A stretch of 64,000 bases of DNA from Hymenolepis diminuta (GCA_900708905.1 CAADRB010000018.1:2043927-2107926); one strand, 5' to 3'. Counted from the stretch's first letter, positions 1 to 13,675 are shown. Notes: generated by a model not told the origin, from the sequence alone. Made by a program: numbers and translations.

Positions 1-2699
1 CTCCCATGGTATGAAGAGGTACAAATGTCATAGCGATGTACACTATGACGTAACAGACACAAATTGTGGAACGATCGATTCACTGGGAAAGACACTGTAC
101 CAGTCATGTGGACACCTAAAAAATCACAAAAGTATTAGTGGTAAGATGATGTCAGATTGACGCAAATTCGACTACGACTTTTGATTAGCAGAATACGAAG
201 AAGGGAATTTTAATTAGCCACCCTAAGATTTCAAAACGGAGAGTTTTAGGTTATTTTAAATTAACTAAAGGTTAGTATTCAGTAAAAATTCATGTTAAAA
301 CCTGTTAATTCTGAATTTTCAGCATCAGACGAATAGTGAAAATATAGACACTGTTTTCTTAGATTCAATCGTTTCCCGTTACATAGATACTTCCCTATTT
401 CTAAATAGGTAAATCTTGGCGTTTAAGTAATATTATTACTGCAATCTATAATTAAAGCCTAACACTGATAACTAGGATATCCTAATTATTAATCTACTAA
501 TGGAAATCTTAGAGTGGCTTAAAATCACCTCATAAAAGTCCCACTTTATACAAAATACGATTAGAAGAGAGACCGAATACGTCGCTTTGGTGGCGGAGAG
601 TCTGGTTGCCATGGTTTTGACAGAAAAAATAATCGAATAAAGGTCAGCGTCCTACACATTTGGTGATATTAACGAAACGTAATATGCAAATAATTTTATT
701 GAGAATCGAAGTTTTGTTATCTATCTTTAACATCCCAAAGTTGCCACTTCAGGAAAAAGAGGGTTTGATTTGAAAATGAACAGTAAAAAGCCAGTGGAAT
801 CTTCCACTTGGTGCGCCATAACATTTGTTTCTCAATGCGGTACGCTTGTTGATAGGAGTTGGAGTGAAAATATAGCAAAGAATATAACTATATGAAGGAA
901 CCATCAAAGATGAAGATTACCGGTAGTCCTTTCACAGAGTCTATAGCCTGTTTATCTTAATTTCAACAGTCTCGAAGAGACATATCCGAAGCACTATCAA
1001 AGAACAACAATAAAAACCATGGAAACAAAGAAATATACCTTTGACACAGAGAACCCATTAATCGTTGAGCATACTGACTGGGTTTCGGTTAAGAAATGGC
1101 AATCACAAGTCGACATGTTAATGTACATTTCATTCAACCAAATCAAATCGAATCAAAATCAAGCATGACCTAAAAGGACAAATTTGTTTTGACATTTCAT
1201 AAGTTCCAAATAAGCCATATTGGCTATAAATTTGTTGATCGGTTACTTAGACACATTTTGAAAATAACTTAAGGATTATGGCCTGAAACAACTTTTATTT
1301 ATTTCAGAGAAGAAAAATTAAGGTAATCAATTATTTGGTTAAGTATAAGGACTTTTGCAGCCTAAAAGATGCGAATTGTACTAATTGCTAAAAGATATCA
1401 GAGATACCAGAACCCGATTTATAAATATGTACAGTTTTGAAAGTAGCGAGGGGGAAAAAGAGAGAAATACAAAAGCAATAGATAGGTAGAGGCTGATAGG
1501 AGGAATTAGCTGCAAGAATTCGGTTTTCAGAGTTGGTAATAAGAGCTGAGGCAGAAGTTGAGCCTAATTTGGCGAATGCCACTGGAATATTTAAAAGACA
1601 GTTGGGAATTCTGCTGGGCGTTAGGAATTGAGTGAATGGCAACGAGAAAGACACTTTTGTTTCCGATAATTGCTTGATACTAATGTAAGCTTTTATTTAT
1701 TTCACATAGAAAGGCTAAAAAGCTTTAAAAACCTTTTATAATGAGAAAACATACAAATAAATAATAAGTAAAATCTGTAAAGGGATGTTTGTTCACTTAA
1801 GAGCAAATAGTAGATTACGCAGTAGAAGTAAGTCAGGGAATCAGGAGAACTCTGCTTCATTGGAGCTCCAGATTTGTTGGGTCGACTGCTATTTCAAGTT
1901 AAAGTTCTTCAGACTTAAGCTTTCTATTCATCATCTTGCTCACTATAGGGGAAAGTTTTCGTATGATTTTGAAGCCATTTTCTTTTCACGTAATTCTTGT
2001 GCACCCATCTACTGGACAAATAAGTATACCGGTCGGAAGATAATCTTTGGGCTTGTGATGATCGATCCGCCAATGCCTTCTATTCTCGCTTTCATCTGCA
2101 AAGAGACGATGATACCGAGAATATGCACACAGTTCCTCTTGTACGTAAACCTTTCAGTTGCGAAGAATAAAATTCTTTTTAGGACTCATCATCCTTCTTT
2201 CTCCTTCTTTCTCGTGAATATCTGTTTAGCATCCGCTTGAAGTTGTCTTAACCAACTTCTCGTATTTGCAGATTCAGAGGTACCTACTTTGATAAGTGGG
2301 ATTTCAATATCCCTTTTGCTAATATGCCGTCTTCTCTTTGAAGACCAATCCATAAATTTATCCTTCGTATTTTTAGTTGCGTGGTAAGGTTTCTCAGAGA
2401 CACTTTTTACGTCAGAACAGTAGCACTCATTTGTTTCCAGCTGTACAATACTAACATCATTCTTCCAGCAGTGTTCTAAAGACTCTTAAATCTATTACTA
2501 TCCACATTACGAAGGACAACTGTAGATAAGCTGTGAAGAAAAACTGATTAGAAAAGTGTTTCCAATATATTTGCTAAATAAGGCTAGAGCAGGGAACCTT
2601 ATTTGGATCATTATCTAACGCCTCCTTCAATAATGAACCTTTAATTCAAGTCTTTGATATAAACTTTTGATATAATAAGAAATTTTCTAATGCAATTGA
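1..2699. other. gene-free AT-rich DNA
   Basis: I see no supported gene here. Short open frames occur on both strands (for example 1388-1654 minus and 1785-2240 plus), but they lack recognisable domains, are not flanked by convincing splice signals, and have AT-driven composition. The right part borders the retrotransposon relic at 2700-3660 and could hold its unrecognisable downstream portion. Confidence 0.5.
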
Positions 2700-3660
2700 C
2701 TATGTTCTAGGATAGCTTGATTCCACACAGCCTTGATGAGGTTGCATAAGTTCGAAACGGATTAACAAAGATGGGAAATTTTCCACACTGACAATCGATG
2801 GCTTCATGAATTGCTGAATTTACAGCAAGGATCGCTAGTAACTCTTGGTACTGCCCACATGCTTTGAAATGAGATTAGTTTCTTTCTGATTTGCCAGGTT
2901 TTAAACTGTTTTTATTCAGGCATCTTCTCTTTGCGGCATCAGCTGTAACTAGACAGTGGTCAAAGTTTATATCAGCTTAAGTCAAGAAATACGACTTTGA
3001 CTTTTCTTGTAGCAAGTTAGAAATCATGGTGGTTCTGGCAAGTTTTTGGATGGAACCAAGTATGTCGTCTACCATTTGACTTTAGAAAGAAGGAATTTAC
3101 AACATACGGTTTATTTTTTCAGTCGTCTGTGAAGTGTTCTACTACATTTACATAACTACTGTGAACAATACGACCGAGGCGACAGTTAAAATCACCATTT
3201 ATGATGACAGTATTCCAGTTGGCTTTATGTCTCTTATCACCTTATCTAGTTGCCAACACAAAGTTCCTTTCCCTTGAAATTGAGGCAAACAGTCAGTTGG
3301 CACATAACAGCCAATACTACCCAGTACAGTCATAGCCAACCTGTTCGAGAAACGTTTAAGTTCTTGAACTTGGAGGTGTGAGTCATTATTGGCATGGAGG
3401 ACACCATCAATCGGGAGTGAGTGGGTCATTTGTCCAGAATTGTACATAGTAACGCAGGGAAAAATTGAAATCTTTGATGTTTCAGTTGTTTTCATTTAAG
3501 TTAAATCTGCCAGATGAAACTTTCGGTCAGACAATTGATGTCTATTATTCAGAAGTTTTAATTCATGGCTGCAAAACATGACATTCTGTGGCCCAAAATT
3601 CAGGATCTGGCCCTAGATTCCTGCTCTAAAGGAAAATGATTGTTGTAAGTGAAAATTTAA
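2700..3660 (-). mobile_element. non-LTR retrotransposon relic, endonuclease region
   Basis: Read on the minus strand, broken frames resemble the apurinic-type endonuclease domain of a LINE-like element. The open stretch 3199-3495 encodes GCYVPTDCLPQFQ followed by QLDKVIRDIKPT. After one frameshift comes VIINGDFNCRLGRI, which matches the conserved GDFN catalytic motif of these enzymes. Further on are GRRHTW and, in another frame, ADINFDHCLVTAD, which resemble the late endonuclease motifs (the arginine-rich TW block and the D-DH block). Several frameshifts and stops show that it is dead. I could not recognise a reverse transcriptase downstream (toward position 1800). The family assignment beyond non-LTR (CR1, RTE or similar) is open, and the borders are approximate. 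Confidence 0.7.
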
Positions 3661-3899
3661 ATTCACACCCAGTAAGGTAAGTTGAACGGTTGGTCAGGTC
3701 GTTATTAGAACGGATGAAAGTCATTGTGTCTTTGGTTATACCATCCATCGATGGTAATTTCCAGTTCCCGACCTCCAAGCAGCTGCATCATGGGCGCACA
3801 CCACTACATCGGGCGTGCAGATGTACACTTGGTGATCAGATCCTGTCGACTGACAGCAATTCTGGTTATCGACAAGTCATATTGAAAAATTAGACACAC

Positions 3900-6033
3900 G
3901 CACCGTAGTAAAAGGCAATCATGTCCGACTCCAGATAATTTAATTTGAAGATGAATTTCAACTATCACATGATTTTGCTTCTGCCCCACACATACACATT
4001 CATACATATGAATCAAAGGCAAATAGAAATTATCCTTTAGATTTTTCGATTCGAATCTTTAAAAGCTAAATGCTAGCTTTTAATGCAAATAATAGTAATG
4101 AAAGTTTCATCTTTCTAAGTTCTGAAAGACTAAATTCACTACTAAGGGCAAAGATTAAATCATCTCCGTTTAGTGATTAAACCGTCTATAATTATAAGCT
4201 CCGTCCGATACATAAATACATTTTCTTAAGCTACTTAGACCAAATTCCCCTTTAAAACTGGATATCTGATTGGTACTACAGTAAAAATGCTAAACCATAG
4301 CTAGAAATACGCGTTTGTGTAATTACTGCATTTTTATTATTCTGGAAAAAACGCATGCCATTCATAAACGTCAGTAGAGCCGTTACAGATAATCGCTATT
4401 TTGTTCTCTGATAAACCTGCTTCGTTTATGTTATCATTGGATTTATCGTTGAAGTCTCTTAATGAAATTGAATTATTTAGTCGAATTTAAGGTGAAAGAT
4501 CAGTCAATTTTCTCGTGAAGATATGATATGGACAAGAAGATACTCCTTATACATCTCAAGACGTTAAAATCTTTTCAGCAAGGAGGCAACAATTGCAACT
4601 TAAGCCGTCTGTAAGAGTTGGATTTTGAAACAAATACCTCACAATTACCCTTTTTTTCCCTTCACTTGATACCACATTGAAAATTATTCATCTACTCTCC
4701 GTGTTGTATATTGAGGTAATTTTCTACTCAAATTGGACTTTACAAATGAATATGACAAATTTTCCACTAGTTATAAAATTTGATGGTTCTCTTTCACTGT
4801 TAAAAATTAGAAAAAATTTATAATTTTATTATTTCAAGTTTATTTTAATGAACGAACCATCCATTGCTACCAATTATTATTGAAATTCGTCTGTGACGGC
4901 TGGGATTGTGGTATCTTCATATCCTGATTCTGGGTGAATACTAAAAAATTGACTCTGTGTATTATAAAAGTATTTTTGTTATTTACGTGATAGGGAAACG
5001 CCATCCATCAATGTTTTTTAAAGGCTTCATCATCCCACAATAGAGCACATCTACCAAATACCCACAACGGATATCGCTTATTTCCCCACACGATCTAGTT
5101 TTGAACAAGTAAAATCCTCCTGATCTTAATCTTCCCTTCCTGCTATCAAAATTATGGCCTAAAAGTTACAAACCTCAATATTTAATTAAAAATAATGTAA
5201 TGTGGCTTTGTAAATAAACAAATGATTATAATTATTACTAATCAAGCCAAAATAATTTCCTTATTAAAATAGGGGGAGGAGGTATTTTACGGATAATTTG
5301 GGGAACATTAAAATACAGATCTGATTTTTGCATTTTTTATCGAGAGATTTCAAATTTCAAAATTTCAAAAAACCCTATCCAACTGCTCAAAGAAATCACC
5401 TATGTTATCAGACTTAAATAATAGGCACAAATTTAAGTGGAAACTACAGTCTTTTGGAAATGTTTGGCTCTTTAACTTCCAAAGTGTCTGACCTCATCTG
5501 TCAACTGTAACTCATCGTGACCTCAAGAACGTCATCTCAAGGATTGATTTGGATGAATCTTAAGGTTATCAGGTCAAAATACATAGGCTAAGGGATAATA
5601 TTTTTACTCTAATACTACGTGTCATATGCAAGTTATAAGGTTAATTTTATAGGATAAAAAATAATTATTAATGATATAATAAGTTATTTGGAAAAATGGA
5701 AGTGACAACGAAGTATTTTAAAATGACTTATTTCCAGGTTTCTCAGGGTTTAAAACACTTTAGGAAAAAGACCCAGAATGCTACTCATACAACTCAAATA
5801 GCTAATCTGCAAATGAAACTTCTAGTTTATTGTTTTAAAGTGTTTTTTTTGAGGACCTTCAAAAGAACTTTCTTTGAAAGTGTATAAAATTCTGCACTAA
5901 AGAATGGTTACTGTTGATCTCAAAATTTCAAGAATTGAGAATGATTTTCCCTATTTTTAAAAGAGTTGTGGGGAGAGGGTGTTGGAGTTAGATAACAACC
6001 AACGGTTTGCAGCTAACAAATTACGACAACCAA
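3900..6033. other. gene-free AT-rich DNA
   Basis: Nothing recognisable. There are homopolymer-rich stretches and short chance frames only. No splice-flanked coding exon and no clear repeat was seen. Confidence 0.5.
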
Positions 6034-6073
6034 NNNNNNNNNNNNNNNNNNNNNNNNNNNNNNNNNNNNNNNN
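6034..6073. other. assembly gap (40 N)
   Basis: Forty consecutive N bases. Open frames crossing it on the minus strand are artefacts, because their middle residues are unknown. The right flank is a purine-rich low-complexity stretch, which may explain the break. Confidence 0.99.
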
Positions 6074-6660
6074 CAGAACACCAAGAGTTGAGTAGACCAA
6101 AATGTATTCAAAGAAGCCACAACGAGTAACAGAGAGAGGGAGGGAGAGAAAGAGGGAGAGCAGCGTGCTGAGGAAAAGAGGAGATGAACAGGACGTGTGG
6201 GAGTCCGCACTGACCAGTGTGTGTTGTCTGGACAAACAAGAGTAGCTTTATATGAGTCACTTAGGTAAGGCCACGCCAGAGCATGAGCGGAGATGTGCTT
6301 TTTATATGAAGCGAGGCGGTTATGGAAAAGAAGGGAAATCGATGGACCCGTTTAGACATGTCAGACGGGGGTTATGCGTCATAGGGACATAAATGTGGCC
6401 GCTCCAACTTCGTGGGCGGAAAAACTGAGGTATTATCGTGGAGAACGCGAATAAAAGGTAATTCTGGAAAATGCATAGAGAGTTATCCTTCAAGGGAGAG
6501 TGGGTCACAGAATTTTTTATTATAAAAGCAACCGTGTATCCCGTAAGCTAATAAAGTGATCCGGTGGGGAGTAAAATTTGCAGCGCAGGTGTTAGACAAT
6601 GGAGAAAATCAAAAAGTTTCGTTAAGGGCAGAGGAGGAGTCACACATACTATTGTGAAAA
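6074..6660. repeat. GC-richer block with purine-rich low complexity
   Basis: This block is clearly more G-rich than its surroundings. It contains a GA-rich simple stretch at 6131-6160 on the plus strand. It has a TATA-like string near 6301 and no coding potential. It may be part of an inserted element such as an LTR or SINE, but no family was recognised. Confidence 0.35.
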
Positions 6661-7440
6661 GAATAAGGCAAAATAACTGGATAAAACCATACGCATTTTA
6701 CAATAATAGATTATATAGAAAATAAATAAAATTATTACAAGTAATAAAATCGAAATATAGTACTTGTAGTGAAAAGAAAAGATGCGTTTTTTAAGTGTAC
6801 AGGCAAATGGGTTTATGATTTATTGCATACAATAACAGGCATATGACTCTAGGTCAGTTAGGTGTGTATGGTAGAAAAGTGTTGGCATTAACCAATAAGA
6901 TTGCTCGCTTACTTCAATTGAGAGATTTCTAAGTATCAGGATTCCATGTTTTTTCTAAATCCGTAACCTAATATATCATTTATTCCAAGTCCGAAATCAT
7001 TTCAAATTCAGTGAACATAGTTCAAAAATGAAGCTTAATGATACATTCATAATTCTGATTCAGATCCCCCTCTTAAAAATCTGTCCTGGACACTGGAAGC
7101 AGAAAAGCAATTTATTTCATTCATTTTCCGGAAGAAGATCGCATACTTTCAGGATTAAAACACGATAGAACTCCTAAAATCAAAGAATGAGCTTGAAATG
7201 TTAAAATTCGGCCTATTTTGGAGATAATTGCAGCCAAAATGCATATGGTAACTTATGACACCTATAGTTTTGTAATTTAAACTAGCCCGATAATAATTAA
7301 TGTATTTTTATGTTCGAGGAACTCATGGTGGATACTACTATAATTAATGAAATGAGAAGACACGCTGTAATAGTGTCTGTAAAAGCAAAACATAGAAATT
7401 TAGAAGTTGCAAGATTTCGATAAGTCACCACATCTCGTTT

Positions 7441-8150
7441 GCAAAATTAGAAAGGAGCCGAATAAAAACAATGCGGACCAATTGGCAACATCTTGCCAAA
7501 GACCGTCAAGTGTCTGAAGGAAAAATAATATATGAGGAATATTGTTCATCAAGATCTCGGATACAAATCTCATATGTTCTTAGGGAAGGTCCGTTCATGT
7601 GGACAAAAACAACTAAAGAGAATCTTTTAATGTGTGCAAAACGATTCTTAAAGAAACTGAAGCACCGAGAAGAACATAAGTGTCTTTGGTTATTCTCCGA
7701 TGTAAAAACTTCCACCAGGATGAATAATTTAATCGAGAAATGATAGGTGACTATGTTGTCATCGGACTCCACTGAAGTTCCAACTGTTATGCGCAGGAAG
7801 TTTCCAGCAACAGTGATGCTTCAAATCATTGTCGTTAGGCCGCCTTGGATAGACAGCGTGGCCAATGGAGAAAGATTTCATAAGTCTTCCAACAAGATTC
7901 GGCTCCATCCCATAAATCTCTCTAAACCTATGATTGGGGGATGGTCGAGAATTTTCGTCAGCCTATCACACAATACCTGTGGCCTCATAACTCACCAGAC
8001 CTTAATTCTTTGATTCATTACGTGTGGGGTGTCGTTGAAGAGGAAGTCAATAAGCATCACCATAAAACCAAATCCTCTCTTATGAAGACAATAGCCCAAA
8101 CAATGGAAGACATCAATAAAGACCACCTGGTCAAAGTCTACCTAGGCTAA
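7441..8150 (+). mobile_element. mariner transposase relic 1
   Basis: Broken frames on the plus strand resemble a Tc1/mariner transposase. In order they give TKENLLMCAKRFLKKLKH, a degraded FSD (the first catalytic Asp region), then in another frame DSTEVPTVMRRKFPATVML and PPWIDSVANGE. After a shift come WPHNSPDLNSLIHYVWGVVE and NKDHLVKVYLG near the C-terminus. The part that should hold the second catalytic Asp is deleted or scrambled around 7880-7930. Stops and frameshifts mean that it cannot make transposase. Terminal inverted repeats were not found. The motifs differ from the relic at 11004-11470, so this is a different mariner lineage. Confidence 0.85.
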
Positions 8151-11003
8151 TATTATGCTTATTTGTTTTGTTACAAGTAATTTTAAGTTTCAAACATTAA
8201 TAGTTTCATTTTCTGTTTTTGTAAAAGTGCGTAGTGTCCTCAGATGCCTTACGTATCTTGTAGATGTGGCATGTTTAAAGATTCAACCAATCAGGCAGCA
8301 AAATTTTACGATTTGAAAGAACTACACAAATATGCTTATGTGGATTGGCTTATATCAACTTACTGACCAACCGAGATGGGACTTATTTAGTTACAGAATT
8401 TCTTATAAATTCAAAATTCGGATTTGGATTTGTTTTTGAATACGTGATGTAAAATAACAGTAATGTCTGCAAAATTTCTAAATGGAAAATTTCACTTGAT
8501 TACCTTCAATATTTAAATTTACACTGACATTAACACTCGCAACAGCCTCAAGTCAAGAACAAAGAAGGGGACAACTGCTACTATGGGGGAAAACGTTTCA
8601 AGTTGCAAATAGTTTAAAAAAATCAAAATTGAAAGTATTTCAGATGACGCTCATTCCCGAACAGTCAACAGAGAGGTTCGAATACCGATCTCAGAAATGC
8701 TACTCTTAGTTAAAATCAAGAATCGATAGTCGGACATGGTATAATCCGATTCGACACAGAATTGTTCAGCGTCCAAATTTAATACCTAGAGATCCAATAA
8801 TGACTTATAATTTAAAATGGTAGTATTATCAGTGCTCTCTTTCGCCAGACGTTTTCAGGTGAAGTATCGTTTTGATAGAACTTATATTTATCTCATGTTA
8901 ACAGTCACCTATATGTTTCTTCATAATAGTTTGAACCAGTTAAGCAAGAGAGGAAAATGTGCGTTAATGGAAAAATATGTAATGAAATCACGACATCTAT
9001 TTATTTGAAATCGGGAAGTATTGCAATATCCACCTTTTTGTAAGGAATTTAGGTCAATTTGTATCAAATTTTTAACAAATATTTTAGACCCAAATGTTCA
9101 CGATTTAATTCTTGATTTTCTAAGTTTTTAATCAATTGATGATTGGTAACACCGCTGTATTTCATTTGTAATTCTTAAAGCAAAGGGATATGCAAATGCC
9201 TTTTAAACATATGGCACGTTTCGCTAAAGTTCACTGAAGGTAAACTTACTCCAGAACACAAGAAGACTTTTGCCTGATAGCAATAAGTTCGGAATGCGTT
9301 AGCATTGCCGATGCATACTTTACATATTTTTCGAAAGAGGCAAAAATAGCTGAAGATGTATAAGTTTTAGAGAGAAATTCCTTTGCAACAACTTTATTTA
9401 CACTTTTTTGAAAATTAATGTGCATACTGAAGATCTGCACAGACTGATTCGACAGCTTCATTTACCACGAAATCCTACCTACGGTTCACAAGCCACCGAT
9501 TTTGATGAAGGGAATGACTAACCCTTATGGGTAGGCAAGGTGTGGGTGGAAATGCGAATTTTCCATTTTGAGGACAACAACGTATGATTCCAAAGTTGAA
9601 TCTAAAAAAAATAAATTCTTCTTCCAATGCACATGAAGTCTCCTATTATTCGCTGATTATAACGACTAACTGCCACATCACGATGGCAGTCTAGTCCTGC
9701 GTATAAGAGGAAAACCACTTTTGTGAACTACGTAATGAGGGTTGAAGATACAATGATGCTAGTCATACTGGCCATATTAACTAGTCAACAAGCTTGTAGT
9801 ATTGAGGGTACAAACTCACGCCAATACTCAAGGAGTCAAATGATGAAAATCTGTCTTTGGAACGTTTGTGCTATGACCTTATAAAATATCGTCAAATGCG
9901 TTGAATTAATGAACCGTAAATGATTTCATTGCGTTATTGGTACGAATTCACAATATTTTTATTCATAAGATTTCTTCCCTCTGATCAAATAGAAAAGCTG
10001 GACATGTAATTTCAAAAAAGTGATAAAATTAAAATTTTTTTGCTATTTTACCACCTCTCTTAGGTTAAAATCATGGAAGATATTGTCATCTTCAGCATCG
10101 TCGTCATCGTCAGCAATTTGGTTTATACCCTGTTACTCCCAGTTCTTGTAAACTTGGTCGATTTGATTCTACTCTCCCTTCTTCAATCAGGCGAACTTTA
10201 AATGGATTCAAAATTAAGGAAATACACTTGAATGCTGAACTTTAAATTTAATAGAAATATCGCTGTCTCGAAAATTAAGCATTATTCAAATACTCTCAAA
10301 AGTCTTAAGGAACAAAGTGCTTGAAGGTAAAGATGCCTCAACTGCTCCAATAGCTTCCGCCTGAAAGCTATTTACTCCTCTCCTATTATTGGTTCGGTCA
10401 TTTGTTTAAATGAAGTAAATAAAAGATTTTTAATGTTCTAGAGGCTGAAGTTGGCTAAAACAAAGAAATTAGTCATTTTAAATTATTTTTATTGTGAAAA
10501 ATGATGATAAGGACAGAGACAACAATGATTTAGAAGTCGGTAGACGAAGCGAAGGTCATTAGAATGTATGATGGAAGTCGGGCTGATCGTAAAGGTTATT
10601 TAGGGTTTATAGCTGGCGAAGATTTTCAAGCAAACACGTAGTGATTAAAAAAGTTAGTTTAGCAATGGCTTAGATATCCTTTGTAGTTGAGTGGTTGACG
10701 ATATTGTGATGTTTAGATACTCAGAATTTGGCTTTACTATCCTCATATGTACCCACGAATGTCATTCATCTGTACGCAAGATCGTAAATTGTTAGTAAAT
10801 CAAGCAATGGCTTCCATTGAGAAATGCGTTATTTCGGAGTCTTCTGAGTCATTCCTTATGGTGCCATATGCATTACAGATATGAGATTTATTAATATCGC
10901 GGTCTTAATTCTGCTGACTGATAGCAGTTGGGATTCCCAAGACTTTTTTGGTAATTAATTAATTGGTAAAAAACTAAAATGAGTGGCAATTTAATACAAA
11001 ATT
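8151..11003. other. gene-free AT-rich DNA
   Basis: No supported gene. A somewhat GC-richer patch at about 9480-9860 includes a stretch near 9760-9825 that vaguely resembles a degraded tRNA-like head. It is too weak to annotate. Confidence 0.45.
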
Positions 11004-11470
11004 ATCAGGTTGCAGGTTCCATCCATTTTTTAATTTGAATTAAAGTAAAAATTTTGTTAAAAATTCATTTATTTAGTGTTCAATACAGTCACCATTTTTA
11101 TTAACTACATCTTTCCAACTTGTCACAAGCTTTCTGATTATTTCTTCATAGAATTTAACCAGTTTGGACCCAAAAACAGAAACCAGCTTCATTTCCAGCT
11201 CTTCCCTTGACGTAAGCCTTTGTCCCTTTCATCGATTCTGTAAGCTCCTGAAAAGATGAAAATCGGTTGGTGCAAGATCGGGAGAATACAGTGGGTGATA
11301 CATGACTTCCCAGTTAAATTCTTCAACGAGATTTTTGATTGCTCTTGACGTGTGCAGAGCACACTCTGTGTGTGTCATGGTGTAGAATCACTCCTTTTCG
11401 GTTGATCAAAGATAAGCATACAACATTAACAGGCTAAATTGAAGTAATCATGCCCTAAACACATAGCCCA
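11004..11470 (-). mobile_element. mariner transposase relic 2 (3' half)
   Basis: The minus strand reads LINRKGVILHHD, which carries the second catalytic Asp of mariner transposases. After one frameshift it reads HPLYSPDLAPTDFHLF, which carries the third Asp of the D34D triad. An in-frame stop follows LQNR, and then the normal C-terminus (SREELEMKLVSVFG, then KNGDCIEH and a stop at about 11080). The spacing between the two Asp residues is close to the mariner norm. The N-terminal half is missing or deleted beyond 11470. A TA followed by TCAGGTTGCAGGTTCC near 11007 may be the element end, because many mariner ends start with a TTAGGTTG-like string. It is not functional. Confidence 0.88.
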
Positions 11471-13495
11471 AGAATTGGACAGAACTTCTGTTACAATCTG
11501 ATATATTTTAACAAGAGCTTGAACTATATTTGTCCATGATGTGGAAAATAGAAAAGATGCACATTGCCAAGAAAAATTTCCTATTTTAAAACTTGTTCAT
11601 TTTCAAAATCCATGAGATTAATTCTGAAAAGACATACTATTATTCATTTGAATTAATTTTCAGATGCCTACTTTAGGTAAAAAATTAAAGAATTCAGATG
11701 TGATTCGATTGCACCTCAAGCTTTTTCGCAATAATCAGTTATGAAGAAGGAGTAACTGGCACAAGGCTAAACACGCATTTTTATAAAGACTTGCAAAAAA
11801 TGTTTGGCTGGTGAACTGCCTAGCAGCTATTGGAAATCGTCTCTCACAGTTGTTCACTGTCTACGACCGACCTAATTGTAGACTTTTCCTCCTCACGATT
11901 TATTTCAGAACTGGGATACACTAATTTGCTAATCATTTATTCTTTTCTTTATTTTAGATTTTTATTCTAGTTTTTTAATGCGAATGCTTAATATATGATC
12001 CTTCCCAACTAATAATAATAATATATCCATCAATTTAATTTTTACATTTCGTCATTATCTAACACGAAATACAAGCAGAGTTTAAGCAAATATGTATTAC
12101 AAAAAAGATCAGAGATTTAAACTGTGTTATGATTTTTTTAGTAAAATAAGACTCTTCTATGCTGCGGAGAATGCTGGGAGGTCTATCTGTTGACATGCTA
12201 TTACTAGGCTATAGTTGACTCTGGCCCAAAGAGAAATAAGAGAGATCTTCGTTGCTCCAAGTCAATATTAACTTAAAACGCAATTATTTATAAGGAGATA
12301 TGATTAACTAATCTAGTCAGTTCATTTCTCCGGGCCACCATTCAACTGCAAATTGATTAGGCAAAGAACAACCGTGATATGGATAGCTTCTCTCACTCGT
12401 TATCAGATATGGTCTATTCAAGGCAATGGAAACATCAAGTCATTTAAGAAACATTGCCATGAATTTGATTTATTTGTTTTCAACGGATCAGCAATATAGG
12501 TCTGATAACTGGAGTAGTAACTTCTTCTGGAGGAAAATTCAGTGAACTTTCTTGCTTTTTGCTACATAATTATGAATGGAGTCGGACATTATAGTTTTAA
12601 CTATTGCGCGTAATGTTACGTCTATCTGTCTAACGGATAAATACTTTCTTCTTTTTATAAGACCTCGAGTATGTACTGTGTAGTTCCTCTCTGATAGAAG
12701 GGACAACGTGGGATATCTGTCTAGTCCATGATTATCAGACGTCCAGAAATGCAGTCCCACTCTTGTACAAGTAGGCATGTTCAGAGGCTCCCTTGGACTC
12801 TAAGGAAACTGACAGGTAGGCGGCCTGGCAATCTCAGGCTACTATCTGGCAGTTCAATACTCCTCGCAGCAGGAAGCGCTAATAGCAGGGTTTGAAAATT
12901 ATTAATTTTACCTTCTTACCTACATTGAGGCATTAATTTTATGAAGCGTTTACGTGCCGAAAAATTAATTATGGACTATTTACAGAACATTTTAATCATT
13001 ATAAAACGTAAAGATTACTTCAAAAAGCATTTAATCTGAGAGTTAAGAAAATATCCATAAATGAAGGAAACTTGAAACAAAACGGATCTGTTGGCATCCT
13101 GATGAGGTTGACGGGAATAATTTTCAAGGATATATTTTAACAAATTTATATCTGTGCATTAGAAAATATATTTTAACTAATGACTGAAGGCATATAATTC
13201 GCCTTATTTCGACCAGCACTAACTGATGCATGTTTATTTTACATATCAGTTAAAATAAATTATATTTTCTTGATTTGGATATGATTAACCGATACCGGAT
13301 ATGTCTCCAACCAACAAAAATGCTGACGCCATCTTTTATACTTAAGTATTAAAACTATGCTGTAGCCTGGGCTTGCATAGCCATCCATGCAAACCTGTTG
13401 ACTAAGCAGCCAGTATGTTTTTTTAGCGCCAGGAGCTTTTGGATGTTACAGTATGGTATTTTTATTTGAAAGACAATAATTTCCAATACAATTTC
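11471..13495. other. gene-free DNA with one GC-richer patch
   Basis: Mostly AT-rich with no gene. The stretch 12650-12890 is GC-richer and encodes an uninterpretable minus-strand frame (12539-12778). It may be a fragment of another mobile element, but no motif was recognised. Confidence 0.4.
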
Positions 13496-13675
13496 GGAAA
13501 GCATTTTCTAACGTATATCTTGGGTGGAGAGTAGCATCATAGAGTCTTTATGATGGGAGGCATGAGTACTCTCATCCTTTAAATTAGTCTGACGTAACCA
13601 GTGCGATTGGCCCTTCCTCTCATTGGATGTATACCCATAGGAATCGGGCCCGTGACTTCCACCATTACCGATGGG
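13496..13675 (-). repeat. candidate tRNA-derived SINE, copy 1
   Basis: This aligns by eye with 39297-39460 in the same orientation. Both read, on the plus strand, GGAAAG-ATTTTCTAAC, then GAGAGTAGCAT, a CTCATC or GTCATC segment, a TTAG-C-GAC segment and a GTGACCTC or GTGACTTCC end. Read on the minus strand it begins with a box-B-like sequence (GTCACGGGCCCGATTCC, compare GGTTCGAATCC of tRNA genes), followed by a shared body. That is the layout of a tRNA-derived SINE. The tRNA-like head is incomplete in this copy. Confidence 0.6.

Noticed and set aside
1785..2240. 151-codon plus-strand frame
   Set aside because: No recognisable domain. It lies next to a minus-strand retrotransposon relic and may be an antisense shadow.
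9740..9830. possible degraded tRNA or SINE head
   Set aside because: Only a GGGTACAAACTC string resembles a B box; the rest does not align with the other copies.
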